Shown one piece after another: positions 24,313 through 32,785 of a DNA stretch of 64,000 nt; positions within the stretch are counted from its first letter, which is position 1, and each line of letters opens with the position of its first letter. A model generated the notes under the pieces. It saw nothing but the letters and a program-made list of their open reading frames with translations, was not told the origin of the DNA and ran no database searches. The position numbers and the translations under genes were made by a program. Source of the DNA: Neoluteolibacter marinus (GTDB lineage Bacteria > Verrucomicrobiota > Verrucomicrobiia > Verrucomicrobiales > Akkermansiaceae); assembly GCF_014904755.1 (NCBI RefSeq), contig NZ_JACZFQ010000011.1, positions 1 to 64,000 on the forward strand, read 5' to 3'.

Positions 24313-25335
24313 TCAGTGCGGGAAGTCGTCGGTCAGCAATGTGACCAGCTGCTTGCCGGAACGGGTGAGGTTGGCGGATGTGCCCTTGCCGTCGACCAAG
24401 CCGCGGGTCAGATAGCGGTGGGAGATGCGGGAATTCCGCACGGCGGTGACGATCGGTTCGTGGACCTGGCGTTGGCTCGGGGCGATGCCGGTGACCAGAC
24501 CGGTGGCGGTGAAGCTGACTTCCCACGAAGGCGAGGGCGTGCTCATGTCGCCCTTGACCATCCAGCGGTGGCGCTCGGCGAAGTCCCAGCTGCCCTCGCG
24601 GGGGAGGGTGACCTTGAAGTAGGCGGGATTGGCGAGGACGAAGTCCTGCAGGCGAAGTTCCGGATTTTTCTGGTGGGCGAGGAACAGGGCGGCGACGTCC
24701 ATGCCGGCGAGATTCATGCCGTTGAACTTTCCATGGAAATTGGTGCCGCCGCAGAATGCCTTGAACCAGCCGTCGAAGTGCTCGCTCATCAGCAGGCACA
24801 TCTCGAAGTGGAGGTGGGCACGGGTGCGGTTGAGGCCGGCGCCGGTGTAGCCCATGCGGCCGAGGACCGAGCCGGTTTTCACCGGATCGCCGGGCTTGGC
24901 GGTCGCCTCGGCGAGGTGGGCGTAGAGGCTGTAAAAGGTGTCGCCGTCGAAGTGGTGCTCGACCACGACGTACTTCCCGTAGTTTGAGCGGCCGGCGACA
25001 TTGCTGGCATGGACCACGGTGCCGTCGCTGACGGACATCACCAGGTCGAGCGGGTTGCCGGCCTTGTCGCGGTTCACCGGCTGGATGTCGACGCCTTCGT
25101 GGAATTTGGTCAGGACGACGTCCTCGCCGACGCGGACGGGCGTGCGGACAAAGCCGAAACTGCCGCCTTCCCAGGGCTTGCTGACCTCACCCTCGAAGAT
25201 GCGGTCGACATACATGTAGAACTTCTCCGGTTCGTCGGAGAGGAGGTGGTGGTTCTCCGTCGGGAGCTGGAGGTCCACGGCGGAGGAGGCAAGGGGGAGC
25301 AGCAGGGTGGCGGCGAGAGCGAGAGTGCGGAGCAT
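24313..25335 (-). CDS. Secreted M23-family (LytM) peptidase
   Basis: A 340-residue exported protein with signal peptide MLRTLALAATLLLPLASSA; the ATG at 25335 starts it. The M23 zinc site is visible: FHEGVDI (His79, Asp83), then YAHLAEATAKPGDPV (His140) and AHLHFEM (HxH, His174/His176). The core (~75-180) also shows SDGTVVHASNVAG and NYGKYVVVEHH. M23 enzymes cut cross-links or interpeptides of peptidoglycan; a C-terminal extension of ~150 residues of unknown role follows. It is 7 bp downstream of another secreted-protein gene, so the two probably form an operon. Confidence 0.87.
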   Translation of the reverse strand: MLRTLALAATLLLPLASSAVDLQLPTENHHLLSDEPEKFYMYVDRIFEGEVSKPWEGGSFGFVRTPVRVGEDVVLTKFHEGVDIQPVNRDKAGNPLDLVMSVSDGTVVHASNVAGRSNYGKYVVVEHHFDGDTFYSLYAHLAEATAKPGDPVKTGSVLGRMGYTGAGLNRTRAHLHFEMCLLMSEHFDGWFKAFCGGTNFHGKFNGMNLAGMDVAALFLAHQKNPELRLQDFVLANPAYFKVTLPREGSWDFAERHRWMVKGDMSTPSPSWEVSFTATGLVTGIAPSQRQVHEPIVTAVRNSRISHRYLTRGLVDGKGTSANLTRSGKQLVTLLTDDFPH

Positions 25336-25342
25336 GTCGGGA

Positions 25343-25828
25343 TCAGCGTCGGGGCTTCTTTTCCCCGATGCGGGGAACCTTGGCGTCGAAGGCGTCGATT
25401 TCCGCCGCGCCAATGCCCTTCCAGATGACCAGGTAGCCGTCGTCGACCTGCTTGTCGATGATCACGGCATCGACCACCCGGCCGTTGACCATGGCGATCA
25501 TCCAGCGGTTGACGTTGGCATTGGTGACGGCGGCGAGGCGGTTCTTCGCGGAGTTCTTGAGCTGGAGCAGCACGCCGTAGCCCTCGCCGTCCTGGGACGG
25601 GAAGGGATTGAAGGCGACGATGTCCTTGGTGGAGATTTCGGGGACGCGGCGATAAAACACCTGCTGCCCGTTGGTGAGCTGCGGGAAGATCATCTTCGGG
25701 TTCTCCGACTGGTCGGTCTGGATGTGGAAGGAGATCCCCGACTTTTCGCCCTTCTTGCCGCCGGCATGGGCGGTCAGCCCGGGACACAGGGTGAGCAGGG
25801 CGATGGCGATCAGGCGCGGCAAGGTCAT
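25343..25828 (-). CDS. Secreted protein with SecD-P1-like domain
   Basis: A 161-residue exported protein with signal peptide MTLPRLIAIALLTLCPGLTA; the ATG at 25828 is chosen for it. The C-terminal ~80 residues (GYGVLLQLKNSAKNRLAAVT, then NRWMIAMVNGRVVDAVIIDK) resemble the periplasmic P1 head domain of SecD/SecDF, where a similar 'LAIVLDGKVISAPVI' strand occurs. No membrane anchor beyond the signal is seen. It lies 7 bp before the M23 peptidase, suggesting a joint extracytoplasmic role. The SecD resemblance is my reading and needs a profile search. Confidence 0.7.
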   Translation of the reverse strand: MTLPRLIAIALLTLCPGLTAHAGGKKGEKSGISFHIQTDQSENPKMIFPQLTNGQQVFYRRVPEISTKDIVAFNPFPSQDGEGYGVLLQLKNSAKNRLAAVTNANVNRWMIAMVNGRVVDAVIIDKQVDDGYLVIWKGIGAAEIDAFDAKVPRIGEKKPRR

Positions 25829-25960
25829 GGCCGCGTAGCTTGCCTGTGGGGCGGCCCTTTGAGAATCGAAAAATCCCCGGGGCGGCGCGGGCCTTGTAGT
25901 GCCAATGGATCGGGGCGATGTCGTCCTTGGCGGATCGGGGAAGTTTTGCCAGAAGATGTC

Positions 25961-27406
25961 ATGATCGTGGAGGAACATGCCACCGACAACGCGCTGGATG
26001 CGGTGGAGATCCGCCGTGGCAGCAGCTGGCGGCAGTGGGGGACGGAGATCATGCTGTCGGTCGGCTTTTTCCACGCGGCGCTCTTTTATCCGGCGCTGGC
26101 GGGATGGCTGGTGCTGCTGTCGCTGGTGTTCCTGCTGCGCTTGCGCCGCGCGGCGACGGTGCGGCGGGCCTTCTACGGCGGGCTGCTGGTCGGGATGGGA
26201 ATCATGGGGCCGCAGTTGTCGTTCTTCCTGAAGATCTTCGGGCCCTTCGCGGTGGCGCTGTGGTTCCTGCTGGCGATCTGGCTGGCGATCTTCGTGGCGG
26301 TGGGGAAACTGGTCGAACGGCGCTTCGGCCGGACCTGGGGAGTGGTCAGCGCGCCGTTCCTGTGGATGGGCCTAGAATACACGCGCTGCGAGTTGTGGCC
26401 GTTGAAGTTCACCTGGCTGACCCCGGGCTTCGTGCTGCCGGCGGAGCAGTGGGCGGGGAGTTTCCATTTTCTCGGCATCTACGGCACCGGGATGCTGCTG
26501 GTGTTCGCCGCCGCATGGATCGCCGACCGCAAGCGCGGCTTGCTGAAGTGGGTGTTCCCGCTGGTGTTGCCCGGCGGCCTGATGGGATTGCCCCCGGCCA
26601 GCCCGGCGGGCACCCGGACCATCACGGTGGCCGGGGTGCAGCTCGAGGATGTGTTGTCGGACGAGATCATCGCGGGTCTCGACAAGGCGAGGGAGCTGGA
26701 GCCGGACGCCCAGTTGTTCGTGCTCAGCGAGTACACCTTTGCCTACGATCCCTCCCCCGAGGTGCTCGCGTGGTGCCGCCAGCATGGCTGCCATGTGATG
26801 GCGGGCGGCACCGACGTCCATCCCGCGACGGATCTCTCGGAGGAGAAGCAATACAACACCGCCTTCGTCGTGGGACCGGGCGGCGAGGTGATCCACAAGC
26901 AGGTCAAGTCGGTGCCGATCCAGTTCATGAACGACGGCCTGCCCGCCCGGCGCCAGCGGATCTGGGACAGCCCGATGGGCAAGATCGGCATCGCGATCTG
27001 TTATGACATGAACTACATCCGCGTGATGGACGGGCTGATCTCGCTGGACGCGGAGCTGCTGGTGATTCCCGCCATGGATGTGATGGGGTGGGGGGAACAC
27101 GCGCACCGCCTGAGCGCCCAGCTGGCCGCGGTGCGGGCGGCGGAGTACGGGGTGCCGCTGTTCCGGCTGGCGAGCTCGGGCTTCTCACGGATCGCCACCC
27201 CCGACGGCAAGGTCGTGCAGGAAGCCCCGGTCCCGGGCCAGGGGGAAGTCATCCACGGCAAGATCAGTCTGCCCGGCAGCGGCCGGCGTCCGCTCGACCG
27301 CTGGCTGGTCTGGCCCTGCGTGGTCTTCACCGTCGGGATGATCCTTTTCCTGATCGAAGAGGAGATCCGCCGGATCCGGGCAAAGCGGCCGCCGCTGGAT
27401 GCGTGA
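25961..27406 (+). CDS. Apolipoprotein N-acyltransferase-like protein
   Basis: A 481-residue membrane protein: N-terminal membrane helices (~30-200), a nitrilase-like C-terminal domain (~220-460) and a final helix (~455-472). The nitrilase triad is present: Glu257 in LSEYTF, Lys316 in KQVKSVPIQF and Cys347 in ICYDMNY. The segment FTWLTPGF resembles the Lnt 'FPWLxxGY' loop. Lnt adds the third acyl chain to lipoproteins at the inner-membrane periplasmic face. The membrane part is shorter and less typical than in E. coli Lnt, so it may be a paralogue with another acyl donor or acceptor. It converges on the nucleotidyltransferase with a 3-bp gap. Confidence 0.8.
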   Translation: MIVEEHATDNALDAVEIRRGSSWRQWGTEIMLSVGFFHAALFYPALAGWLVLLSLVFLLRLRRAATVRRAFYGGLLVGMGIMGPQLSFFLKIFGPFAVALWFLLAIWLAIFVAVGKLVERRFGRTWGVVSAPFLWMGLEYTRCELWPLKFTWLTPGFVLPAEQWAGSFHFLGIYGTGMLLVFAAAWIADRKRGLLKWVFPLVLPGGLMGLPPASPAGTRTITVAGVQLEDVLSDEIIAGLDKARELEPDAQLFVLSEYTFAYDPSPEVLAWCRQHGCHVMAGGTDVHPATDLSEEKQYNTAFVVGPGGEVIHKQVKSVPIQFMNDGLPARRQRIWDSPMGKIGIAICYDMNYIRVMDGLISLDAELLVIPAMDVMGWGEHAHRLSAQLAAVRAAEYGVPLFRLASSGFSRIATPDGKVVQEAPVPGQGEVIHGKISLPGSGRRPLDRWLVWPCVVFTVGMILFLIEEEIRRIRAKRPPLDA

Positions 27407-27409
27407 GCG

Positions 27410-28321
27410 TCAGCCCAGCGGGCTCGGGTAGGCGCCGTTTTGGATGAGGGTGGCGATCGAGTCGACGACGTGCGGCTTGTCGTCGGGGTAGGTCACGCCG
27501 AACCACGACGAGCTGGTGTCCAGCACGCGGCAGTCGGCGACCCCGCGGCGGATCAGGTCGTCCACGACCGTCGGGATGTAGCATTCGGACTTCAGTTCGC
27601 CGCCCTTCTCCTTGAGGAACTCGATGAAGTGCTCCTCGAGCTGGTCGAAGTAGGCGCGGGTGAAACCCCAGAAGTTCATCGACACCGGGGCCGCCTCGGC
27701 GATCTCGATGCGGCTGCCGTCGAGCGCCGTGCCGAAGACCTGGCCGCTGGCATCGCGGGCGATCTCGACGACTTCCTGGACGTCGGTCAGCAGGCCGTCG
27801 GCATCGGTCTGGCAGATGCCGCGGTTGACCGTGCCATGGTCGGAGAGGGTATTGCGGAGCGGGTAGCCGACCATCGAGTAGTGGTCTTTTCCGGCGTCGC
27901 CCGCGGAGGCGGCGAACCAGTCGGCGATCACCTGATAGGCATCGGCGCCGTAGAAATCGTCGGCATTGATCACCGCGAAGGGGCCGTCGGTCACATGGCG
28001 CGCGGCGCGCACCGCGTGGGCGGTGCCCCACGGCTTGACCCGGCCTTCGGGAATCGAGAATTCATCGGGAAGGTCCTCCAGTTTCTGGAAGGCATACTCG
28101 ACCTCGATCTTGCCGGCGAAGCGGGCGCCGACGCTGCTCTTGAAGGCTTCTGCGAAGTCCTCGCGGATGATGAAGACCACCTTGCCGAAGCCGGCGCGGA
28201 TGGCGTCGAAAACCGAGTAATCCAGCACGGTTTCACCGTTGGGGCCCATGGGATCCATTTGCTTGAGGCCTCCATAACGGGAGCCCATGCCGGCGGCGAG
28301 AACGAGGAGAGTCGGTTTCAT
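27410..28321 (-). CDS. Sugar nucleotidyltransferase (NDP-sugar pyrophosphorylase family)
   Basis: A 303-residue cytoplasmic protein of the nucleotidyl-transferase family. The N-terminal signature LVLAAGMGSRYGGLKQMD (residues ~6-23) is the nucleotide-binding loop. DYSVFDAIRAGFGKVVFIIR, VKPWGTAHAVRAAR and FAVINADDFYGADAY (metal Asp) are typical. It lacks the left-handed-helix acyltransferase tail of GlmU. The substrate may be a hexose-1-phosphate or a phosphonate/choline-type acceptor; it cannot be settled here. The start is ATG at 28321. Confidence 0.85.
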   Translation of the reverse strand: MKPTLLVLAAGMGSRYGGLKQMDPMGPNGETVLDYSVFDAIRAGFGKVVFIIREDFAEAFKSSVGARFAGKIEVEYAFQKLEDLPDEFSIPEGRVKPWGTAHAVRAARHVTDGPFAVINADDFYGADAYQVIADWFAASAGDAGKDHYSMVGYPLRNTLSDHGTVNRGICQTDADGLLTDVQEVVEIARDASGQVFGTALDGSRIEIAEAAPVSMNFWGFTRAYFDQLEEHFIEFLKEKGGELKSECYIPTVVDDLIRRGVADCRVLDTSSSWFGVTYPDDKPHVVDSIATLIQNGAYPSPLG

Positions 28322-28418
28322 CGGGTTCGGTGGTGGAATGCGGCGGGGTTATGGGGCAGCCCGCCCGTGCGGGCAATGCGGAATGGCGCAACCGGGGTGA
28401 GGAAAGGCGAAGCTTCCT

Positions 28419-28784
28419 TCACGGGCCGTCGCTCCAGTCGATGTCGCGCCGGAATCCGGGAGAATGGAAGTGCCGGCCGGGGTCGAGGATGGCGCCCTTG
28501 GTGTCGAAGCTCAGGCCCTCCGATTCGAGCAGGGCGCGCTGGCGGGCGGCGAGTTCGGGCTCCATCCCGCGGCTAATTCGGCCGTCGGCGGCGACCACCC
28601 GCTGCCACGGCAGGGCCCCGGCCTCCTCGTCGGTCAGGTGGGCAAGCACGGAGGCGACCCGCCGCGGGGTGACATTCATGTGCGCGGCGACCGAGCCGTA
28701 GGTCGTGAAGCGGCCGCGTGGGATCGCCGCCACCAGACGGATGACTTCGGCGCGGATGCGGGAACTGGCGGAGGATCTGGCCAT
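28419..28784 (-). CDS. Alkyltransferase-like protein (ATL), MGMT family
   Basis: A 121-residue protein of the O6-alkylguanine-DNA alkyltransferase family. The DNA-binding HTH is seen (TYGSVAAHMNVTPRRVASVL), but the alkyl-acceptor PCHR motif reads PWQRVV, with Trp60 in place of Cys. This is the hallmark of ATL proteins, which bind O6-alkylguanine without repairing it and pass the lesion to nucleotide excision repair. The ATG at 28784 is chosen. It is divergent from the 2-oxoacid dehydrogenase operon (120-bp spacer). Confidence 0.88.
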   Translation of the reverse strand: MARSSASSRIRAEVIRLVAAIPRGRFTTYGSVAAHMNVTPRRVASVLAHLTDEEAGALPWQRVVAADGRISRGMEPELAARQRALLESEGLSFDTKGAILDPGRHFHSPGFRRDIDWSDGP

Positions 28785-28904
28785 CGGATTGCCGGGACAA
28801 TCGGCGATGGGCGGGGGGCTGGCGAGGCCAAGCGGCAAAGATCGCTCCGGTTACGCCATGAAAGCGGTTGCGGGCTTTCACGGGGCTTGTTTAGCCTCTC
28901 GCCC

Positions 28905-29936
28905 GTGCCGGACGCCGAGGAAGCCCAGAGGACCCGTGTGGGATTGGATCGTGACTACGTGCGCGATGTTTTCAGGGCGATGCTCAAGGCGCGGCTGCTG
29001 GAAAACAAGCTCTCCAGCCTCTACAAGGCCGGCAAGATCGTTGGCGGCGTCTACCTCGGCAAGGGCCAGGAGGCGGTCAGCGCCTCGCTCGGGGCCTCGC
29101 TGGTAAAGGGGCGCGACATTTTCGCGCCGCTGATCCGCGACCAGGCCGGGCGTACCGCGTTCGGCGAGCCGCTGATCGACTGCACCCGCACCTACCTCGG
29201 CTCGGTGCTCGGGCCGATGAAGGGGCGTGATGGCAATATCCACCGCGGGCGACCGCAGGAGGGCATGCCGGCGATGATCAGCCACCTCGGCGCGGCGGTG
29301 TCGGTGGTCGGCGGCATGTTGATGGCCCGGCGCATGAAGGGCGAAATCGCCGGCACGGTCGGCGCCACCTGCGTCGGTGATGGCGCGACCTCGACCGGTG
29401 CTTTCCACGAGGGCGTGAACATGATCGCGGTCGAGCAGCTGCCGATGGTCATCGTCGTGAGCAACAACCAGTTCGCCTACTCGACCCCGACCGAGCGCCA
29501 GTTCGCCTGCGAGGACTTGCTCGACCGGGCCCGGGGCTACGGTCTGGGCGGCCATGCGGTCGACGGCACGGACGTGCTCGCTTGCGCGGAAGTCGTCGGC
29601 AAGGCGGTCCGGATGGCCCGCGACGGGGCCGGACCGCAGATGGTGGTCGCCAATCTCCTGCGGCTCAGCGGCCACGGCGAGCACGATGACGCCAGCTACG
29701 TGCCCGGGGAGCTTCGCGGCAGCCATTTGGGGCGCGACTGCCTGGAGAACGGGATCGCGCAGCTGATCGCCGATGGATTTTCGACCGCGAAAGAAATCGA
29801 GGACTGGAAGGCCGCATTCACCGACGAGGTGCAGGCGGCGGTCGCGCAGGCCCAGCAGGAACCGACACCGGATCCGTGGCACGAGGACTGGCGCGCCTGC
29901 TCGAGCGAACCGGCAACCGGGGAGGATTCACCATGA
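28905..29936 (+). CDS. 2-oxoacid dehydrogenase E1 component, alpha subunit
   Basis: A 343-residue thiamine-diphosphate enzyme subunit. The TPP motif is GDGATSTGAFHEG (Gly158-) ending about 28 residues later at SNNQFAY (Asn187/188). GRDGNIHRG and the phosphorylation-loop-like LSGHGEHDDASYVPGEL are typical of E1 alpha. It decarboxylates a 2-oxo acid and reductively acylates the E2 lipoyl arm. The GTG at 28905 (VPDAEEAQ) is the likely start. It overlaps E1 beta by ATGA. The substrate could be pyruvate, a branched-chain oxoacid or acetoin; I cannot separate them. Confidence 0.9.
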   Translation: MPDAEEAQRTRVGLDRDYVRDVFRAMLKARLLENKLSSLYKAGKIVGGVYLGKGQEAVSASLGASLVKGRDIFAPLIRDQAGRTAFGEPLIDCTRTYLGSVLGPMKGRDGNIHRGRPQEGMPAMISHLGAAVSVVGGMLMARRMKGEIAGTVGATCVGDGATSTGAFHEGVNMIAVEQLPMVIVVSNNQFAYSTPTERQFACEDLLDRARGYGLGGHAVDGTDVLACAEVVGKAVRMARDGAGPQMVVANLLRLSGHGEHDDASYVPGELRGSHLGRDCLENGIAQLIADGFSTAKEIEDWKAAFTDEVQAAVAQAQQEPTPDPWHEDWRACSSEPATGEDSP

Positions 29937-30901
29937 GCGTCACCTACGTCGATGCCATCCTGCAGGCCCAGGAGAAGCTGCTGCGCGACGACCCGCGGGT
30001 CTTCCTGTATGGCCAGGACATTTCCAAGTTCGGCGGTGCCTTCAAGGCAACCAAGGGCTTGGCGGACGAGTTTCCCGGCCGGGTGCTGGATTCGCCGATC
30101 AGCGAGGACGCGATGATCGGCATGGCCGTCGGCGCGGCGATCGAGGGCATGCGGCCGATCGTCGAGATGCAGTTCGCGGATTTCTCGTCGATCGCCTTCA
30201 ACCAGATCGTCAACCAGGCGGCGACCCACTTTTACCGCACCGGCGTCCCGGTGCCGATCACCGTCCGCCTGCCCTCCGGCGGCACGCCCGGCTCCGGGCC
30301 CTTCCACAGCCAGAGCATGGAGGCGATCTATTCGCACTATCCCGGTCTGGTGGTGGTCACCCCGGCGACCGTCTCGGACGCCTACTCGATGCTGCTCGAC
30401 GCCGTCGCGCTGGACGATCCGGTCGTCTACTGCGAGCACAAGTTCCTCTACCGCTGGCTGAAGGCGCCGCGCATCAACGGCGACGGCCTGCCGATCGGCA
30501 AGGCCCGCATCACCCGGCCCGGCAAGCACGCCACCGTGGTTGCCTACAGCGCGATGGTCCACGAGGCGGTGCGCGCCGCCGACCGGCTCAAGGAGGAGGG
30601 CGGCTGGGAGATCGAGGTCGTCGACCTGCGCACGGTCAAGCCGCTCGACATCGACACGGTGCTCGCAAGCGTGGCCCGCACCGGCCGCTTGCTGGCACTG
30701 GGAGAAGCCTTCCCATGGGGCGGGGTGACCGCCGAGGTCGTTGCCCGTGTGTGTGCCGACGGCTTTCACCTGCTCGATGCCCCGCCGCGCCGCCTGAACT
30801 CCCGCGACACGCCGGTGCCTTATCATCCGAAACTCTGGGCCGCCCATCGTCCCACCCCGGAATCCATCTGCATCGCCCTGCGCGAGTTGCTGTCGTTCTG
30901 A
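29933..30901 (+). CDS. 2-oxoacid dehydrogenase E1 component, beta subunit
   Basis: A 322-residue subunit. It shows the pyrimidine-binding N-terminal half (VRDSPISEDAMIGMAVGAA-like segment, reading VLDSPISEDAMIGMAVGAA) and IVEMQFADFSSIAFNQIVNQ, and the transketolase C-terminal half with VVDLRTVKPLDIDTV. The family length is normal. It starts at ATG 29933 within the ATGA overlap, so it is co-translated with E1 alpha to form the alpha2beta2 E1 enzyme. A 105-bp structured spacer separates it from E2. Confidence 0.92.
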   Translation: MSVTYVDAILQAQEKLLRDDPRVFLYGQDISKFGGAFKATKGLADEFPGRVLDSPISEDAMIGMAVGAAIEGMRPIVEMQFADFSSIAFNQIVNQAATHFYRTGVPVPITVRLPSGGTPGSGPFHSQSMEAIYSHYPGLVVVTPATVSDAYSMLLDAVALDDPVVYCEHKFLYRWLKAPRINGDGLPIGKARITRPGKHATVVAYSAMVHEAVRAADRLKEEGGWEIEVVDLRTVKPLDIDTVLASVARTGRLLALGEAFPWGGVTAEVVARVCADGFHLLDAPPRRLNSRDTPVPYHPKLWAAHRPTPESICIALRELLSF

Positions 30902-30971
30902 TTGAGGAATGATTATTGAATATTGATTATTGAAACAGCCTGGCTGCTCCGCCCGACTCGATTTCCTCAAT
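30901..30971. repeat. Structured AT-rich spacer between E1 beta and E2
   Basis: The spacer carries a perfect 9-bp inverted repeat ATTGAGGAA (30901-30909) / TTCCTCAAT (30963-30971), an 11-bp direct repeat TGATTATTGAA (30910-30920 and 30924-30934) and a small palindrome CAGCCTGGCTG (30936-30946). Its base composition differs sharply from the flanking genes. It could be a short mobile palindrome or an RNA processing/attenuation element. Confidence 0.5.
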
Positions 30972-31006
30972 CCGCAATCTCCAAGCATCAATCCACCATT
31001 CCCGCC

Positions 31007-32236
31007 GTGCCCACCGTTCCCATCCTCATGCCGCAGCTCGGTGAATCGATCGCCGAGGCGACCGTCGTCCGCATCGGGATCACGCCCGGAGCCACGGTGG
31101 AAGTCGACCAGGAGGTCATCGAAGTGGAGACCAGCAAGGCGACCATGGGGGTGACCACCTTGTGCCGGGGCACGGTGAAGGAGATCATCGCGAAGGAAGG
31201 CGAGACCTACTCGGTGGGGACCTTGCTTGGTCTGCTGGAGGTCAGCGAGGAAGAGATCGCCAAGACCGGGGTCGATACCCTGGAGGCCGCCGCCGACCGC
31301 CGCACCGCCGCTGCCGCGGAGCCGGAGCAGGAGAAGAACCTGCATTTCGCGCTCGACGACGACAGCTATGAGGAAGCGCCGGCCGTGGTGCCCAGCGTCA
31401 AGGGCCTGCCGGTGCCCACCGGGGTGATGGGCGCCCACTACATCTCGCCGCGGATGCGCGCGCGGATGGACGAGATGGGTCTGCGCGAGGCCGATATTTC
31501 CGCCGTGGTCGGTACCGGTGCCGGTGGCCGCGTCACCGTCGAGGACCTCGAGAAGTTCCTCGACTACATCCAGTCCTGGCCGAGCAGCCACGCTTCGCCG
31601 ATGCGGCTGGCAGTGGCCGATGCGATGCGCCGCAGCTGGACCCGTCCGCTGGCGACCGTCGGCATGCCGGTGCGGTTGGACCGGGTGCTCGACCACCGCC
31701 GCAACCAGGACCCCAAGCCGGGGCTGACGCTTTACGTTTTACGCGCCTTTGCGCTCGCGCTGGCGGAAGATCCCGCGAGCGCCGGCTTCCTGATCGGCCA
31801 GAAGGTCGTTCACCCGCGTGCCTTTGACATCGGGGTCGCGGTCCAGGTGGAAGACGGCGTGGTGGTCCCGGTGCTGCGCAAGGTCGACCAGAAGTCGCTC
31901 TTCGACCTGACCAACGAGTATGCCGAGATGGTCGAGCGCGGCCGTCGCCGGCGGCTTTCCGAGGACGATCTCAAGGGCGGCATCGCCACCGTCACCAATT
32001 TCGGCACCTTCGGCCTCACCAGCGGGACCCCGATCCCGCTGCCAAACGAAACCCTCATCCTCGGCCTCGGTGCCGGGGTGAAGAAACCGGTCTGGAGCGA
32101 CCAGGTCGAGGCCTTCATCCCGATGACCGAAGCCGAACTGCTGGTGACCTTTGACCACCGCGTCGTCGATGGCGGCGGTGCCGGCATGCTCCTGAGCCGG
32201 GTTTGCGAGTTGTTGCAGGAACCGGGGAAACTCTAG
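31007..32236 (+). CDS. 2-oxoacid dehydrogenase E2, dihydrolipoyl acyltransferase
   Basis: A 409-residue E2. One lipoyl domain (residues 1-78) has the lipoylated Lys44 in ETSKATM. A peripheral subunit-binding domain follows (~145-185, ISPRMRARMDEMGLREADIS), then the catalytic trimer-forming domain (~195-409) with active-site HRVVDGG (His384, Asp388). The GTG at 31007 (VPTVPILMPQLGES) gives a complete lipoyl domain. It transfers the acyl group to CoA; the partner E3 (dihydrolipoamide dehydrogenase) is not in the window, so a shared E3 is expected elsewhere. Confidence 0.92.
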   Translation: MPTVPILMPQLGESIAEATVVRIGITPGATVEVDQEVIEVETSKATMGVTTLCRGTVKEIIAKEGETYSVGTLLGLLEVSEEEIAKTGVDTLEAAADRRTAAAAEPEQEKNLHFALDDDSYEEAPAVVPSVKGLPVPTGVMGAHYISPRMRARMDEMGLREADISAVVGTGAGGRVTVEDLEKFLDYIQSWPSSHASPMRLAVADAMRRSWTRPLATVGMPVRLDRVLDHRRNQDPKPGLTLYVLRAFALALAEDPASAGFLIGQKVVHPRAFDIGVAVQVEDGVVVPVLRKVDQKSLFDLTNEYAEMVERGRRRRLSEDDLKGGIATVTNFGTFGLTSGTPIPLPNETLILGLGAGVKKPVWSDQVEAFIPMTEAELLVTFDHRVVDGGGAGMLLSRVCELLQEPGKL

Positions 32237-32298
32237 GGGACCCAGGCGGCAGCGAATCGCGCTCGACTCCTGCCGCGGCATTCCGGGAGCGTCACTCC

Positions 32299-32649
32299 AT
32301 GTGGGAATGTGATTACTGCCAGGCGGTCGTCGAGGACGACGATTGGAGCGATTGTTGGAGCTGCGCCCGCACCCGGGGGCCCGGCGATGGCCGGGCATCG
32401 CAGGAGATCCGGGAGATGCACGCGCTGCGGGAGTCGCTGAAGCGCTGCATGCGATGCACGGGGACAATGAAGTTCCATGGGTTTCGCGAGCTTCACCATG
32501 GGTACGCGCAATCCTTGTTTTCCGAGCACAACGGGTATGAGAAAGAGCGTCTGGTGCTCTATGCCTGCGACCGTTGCGGGAAGGTGGAGTTTTTCCTGCC
32601 GGAAGTCGGGCAATTCCTGCGCGGCGACCCGCCGGCAGCCGACGACTGA
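32299..32649 (+). CDS. Zinc-ribbon hypothetical protein
   Basis: A 116-residue protein built around four CxxC pairs: CDYC (residues 4-7), CWSC (~19-22), CMRC (~50-53) and CDRC (~90-93). They suggest two zinc-ribbon modules. The rest is acidic at both ends. No DNA-binding helix or enzyme motif is seen. The ATG at 32299 puts the first CxxC at the very N-terminus (MWECDYC). Possible roles are protein-protein or nucleic-acid binding. It is close downstream of E2 but has its own spacer of 62 bp. Confidence 0.75.
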   Translation: MWECDYCQAVVEDDDWSDCWSCARTRGPGDGRASQEIREMHALRESLKRCMRCTGTMKFHGFRELHHGYAQSLFSEHNGYEKERLVLYACDRCGKVEFFLPEVGQFLRGDPPAADD

Positions 32650-32785
32650 CCCGGGGCCGCTGGCTGCTTTGTGCCCGGGTCGATGTTGAGCTGGGATACA
32701 AGAGGTTGAGTGTCGCGATCCCGAGTGAGAGCTTGCCGGCTGCTTCCCGGCTTGCGAGTGTCATGCCCGGTCCAATAAAGTCCCC

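Noticed and set aside
28359-28374. GCCCGC/GCGGGC hairpin between two minus-strand genes
   Set aside because: Six-bp stem without a T-run; too weak to call a terminator in such GC-rich DNA.
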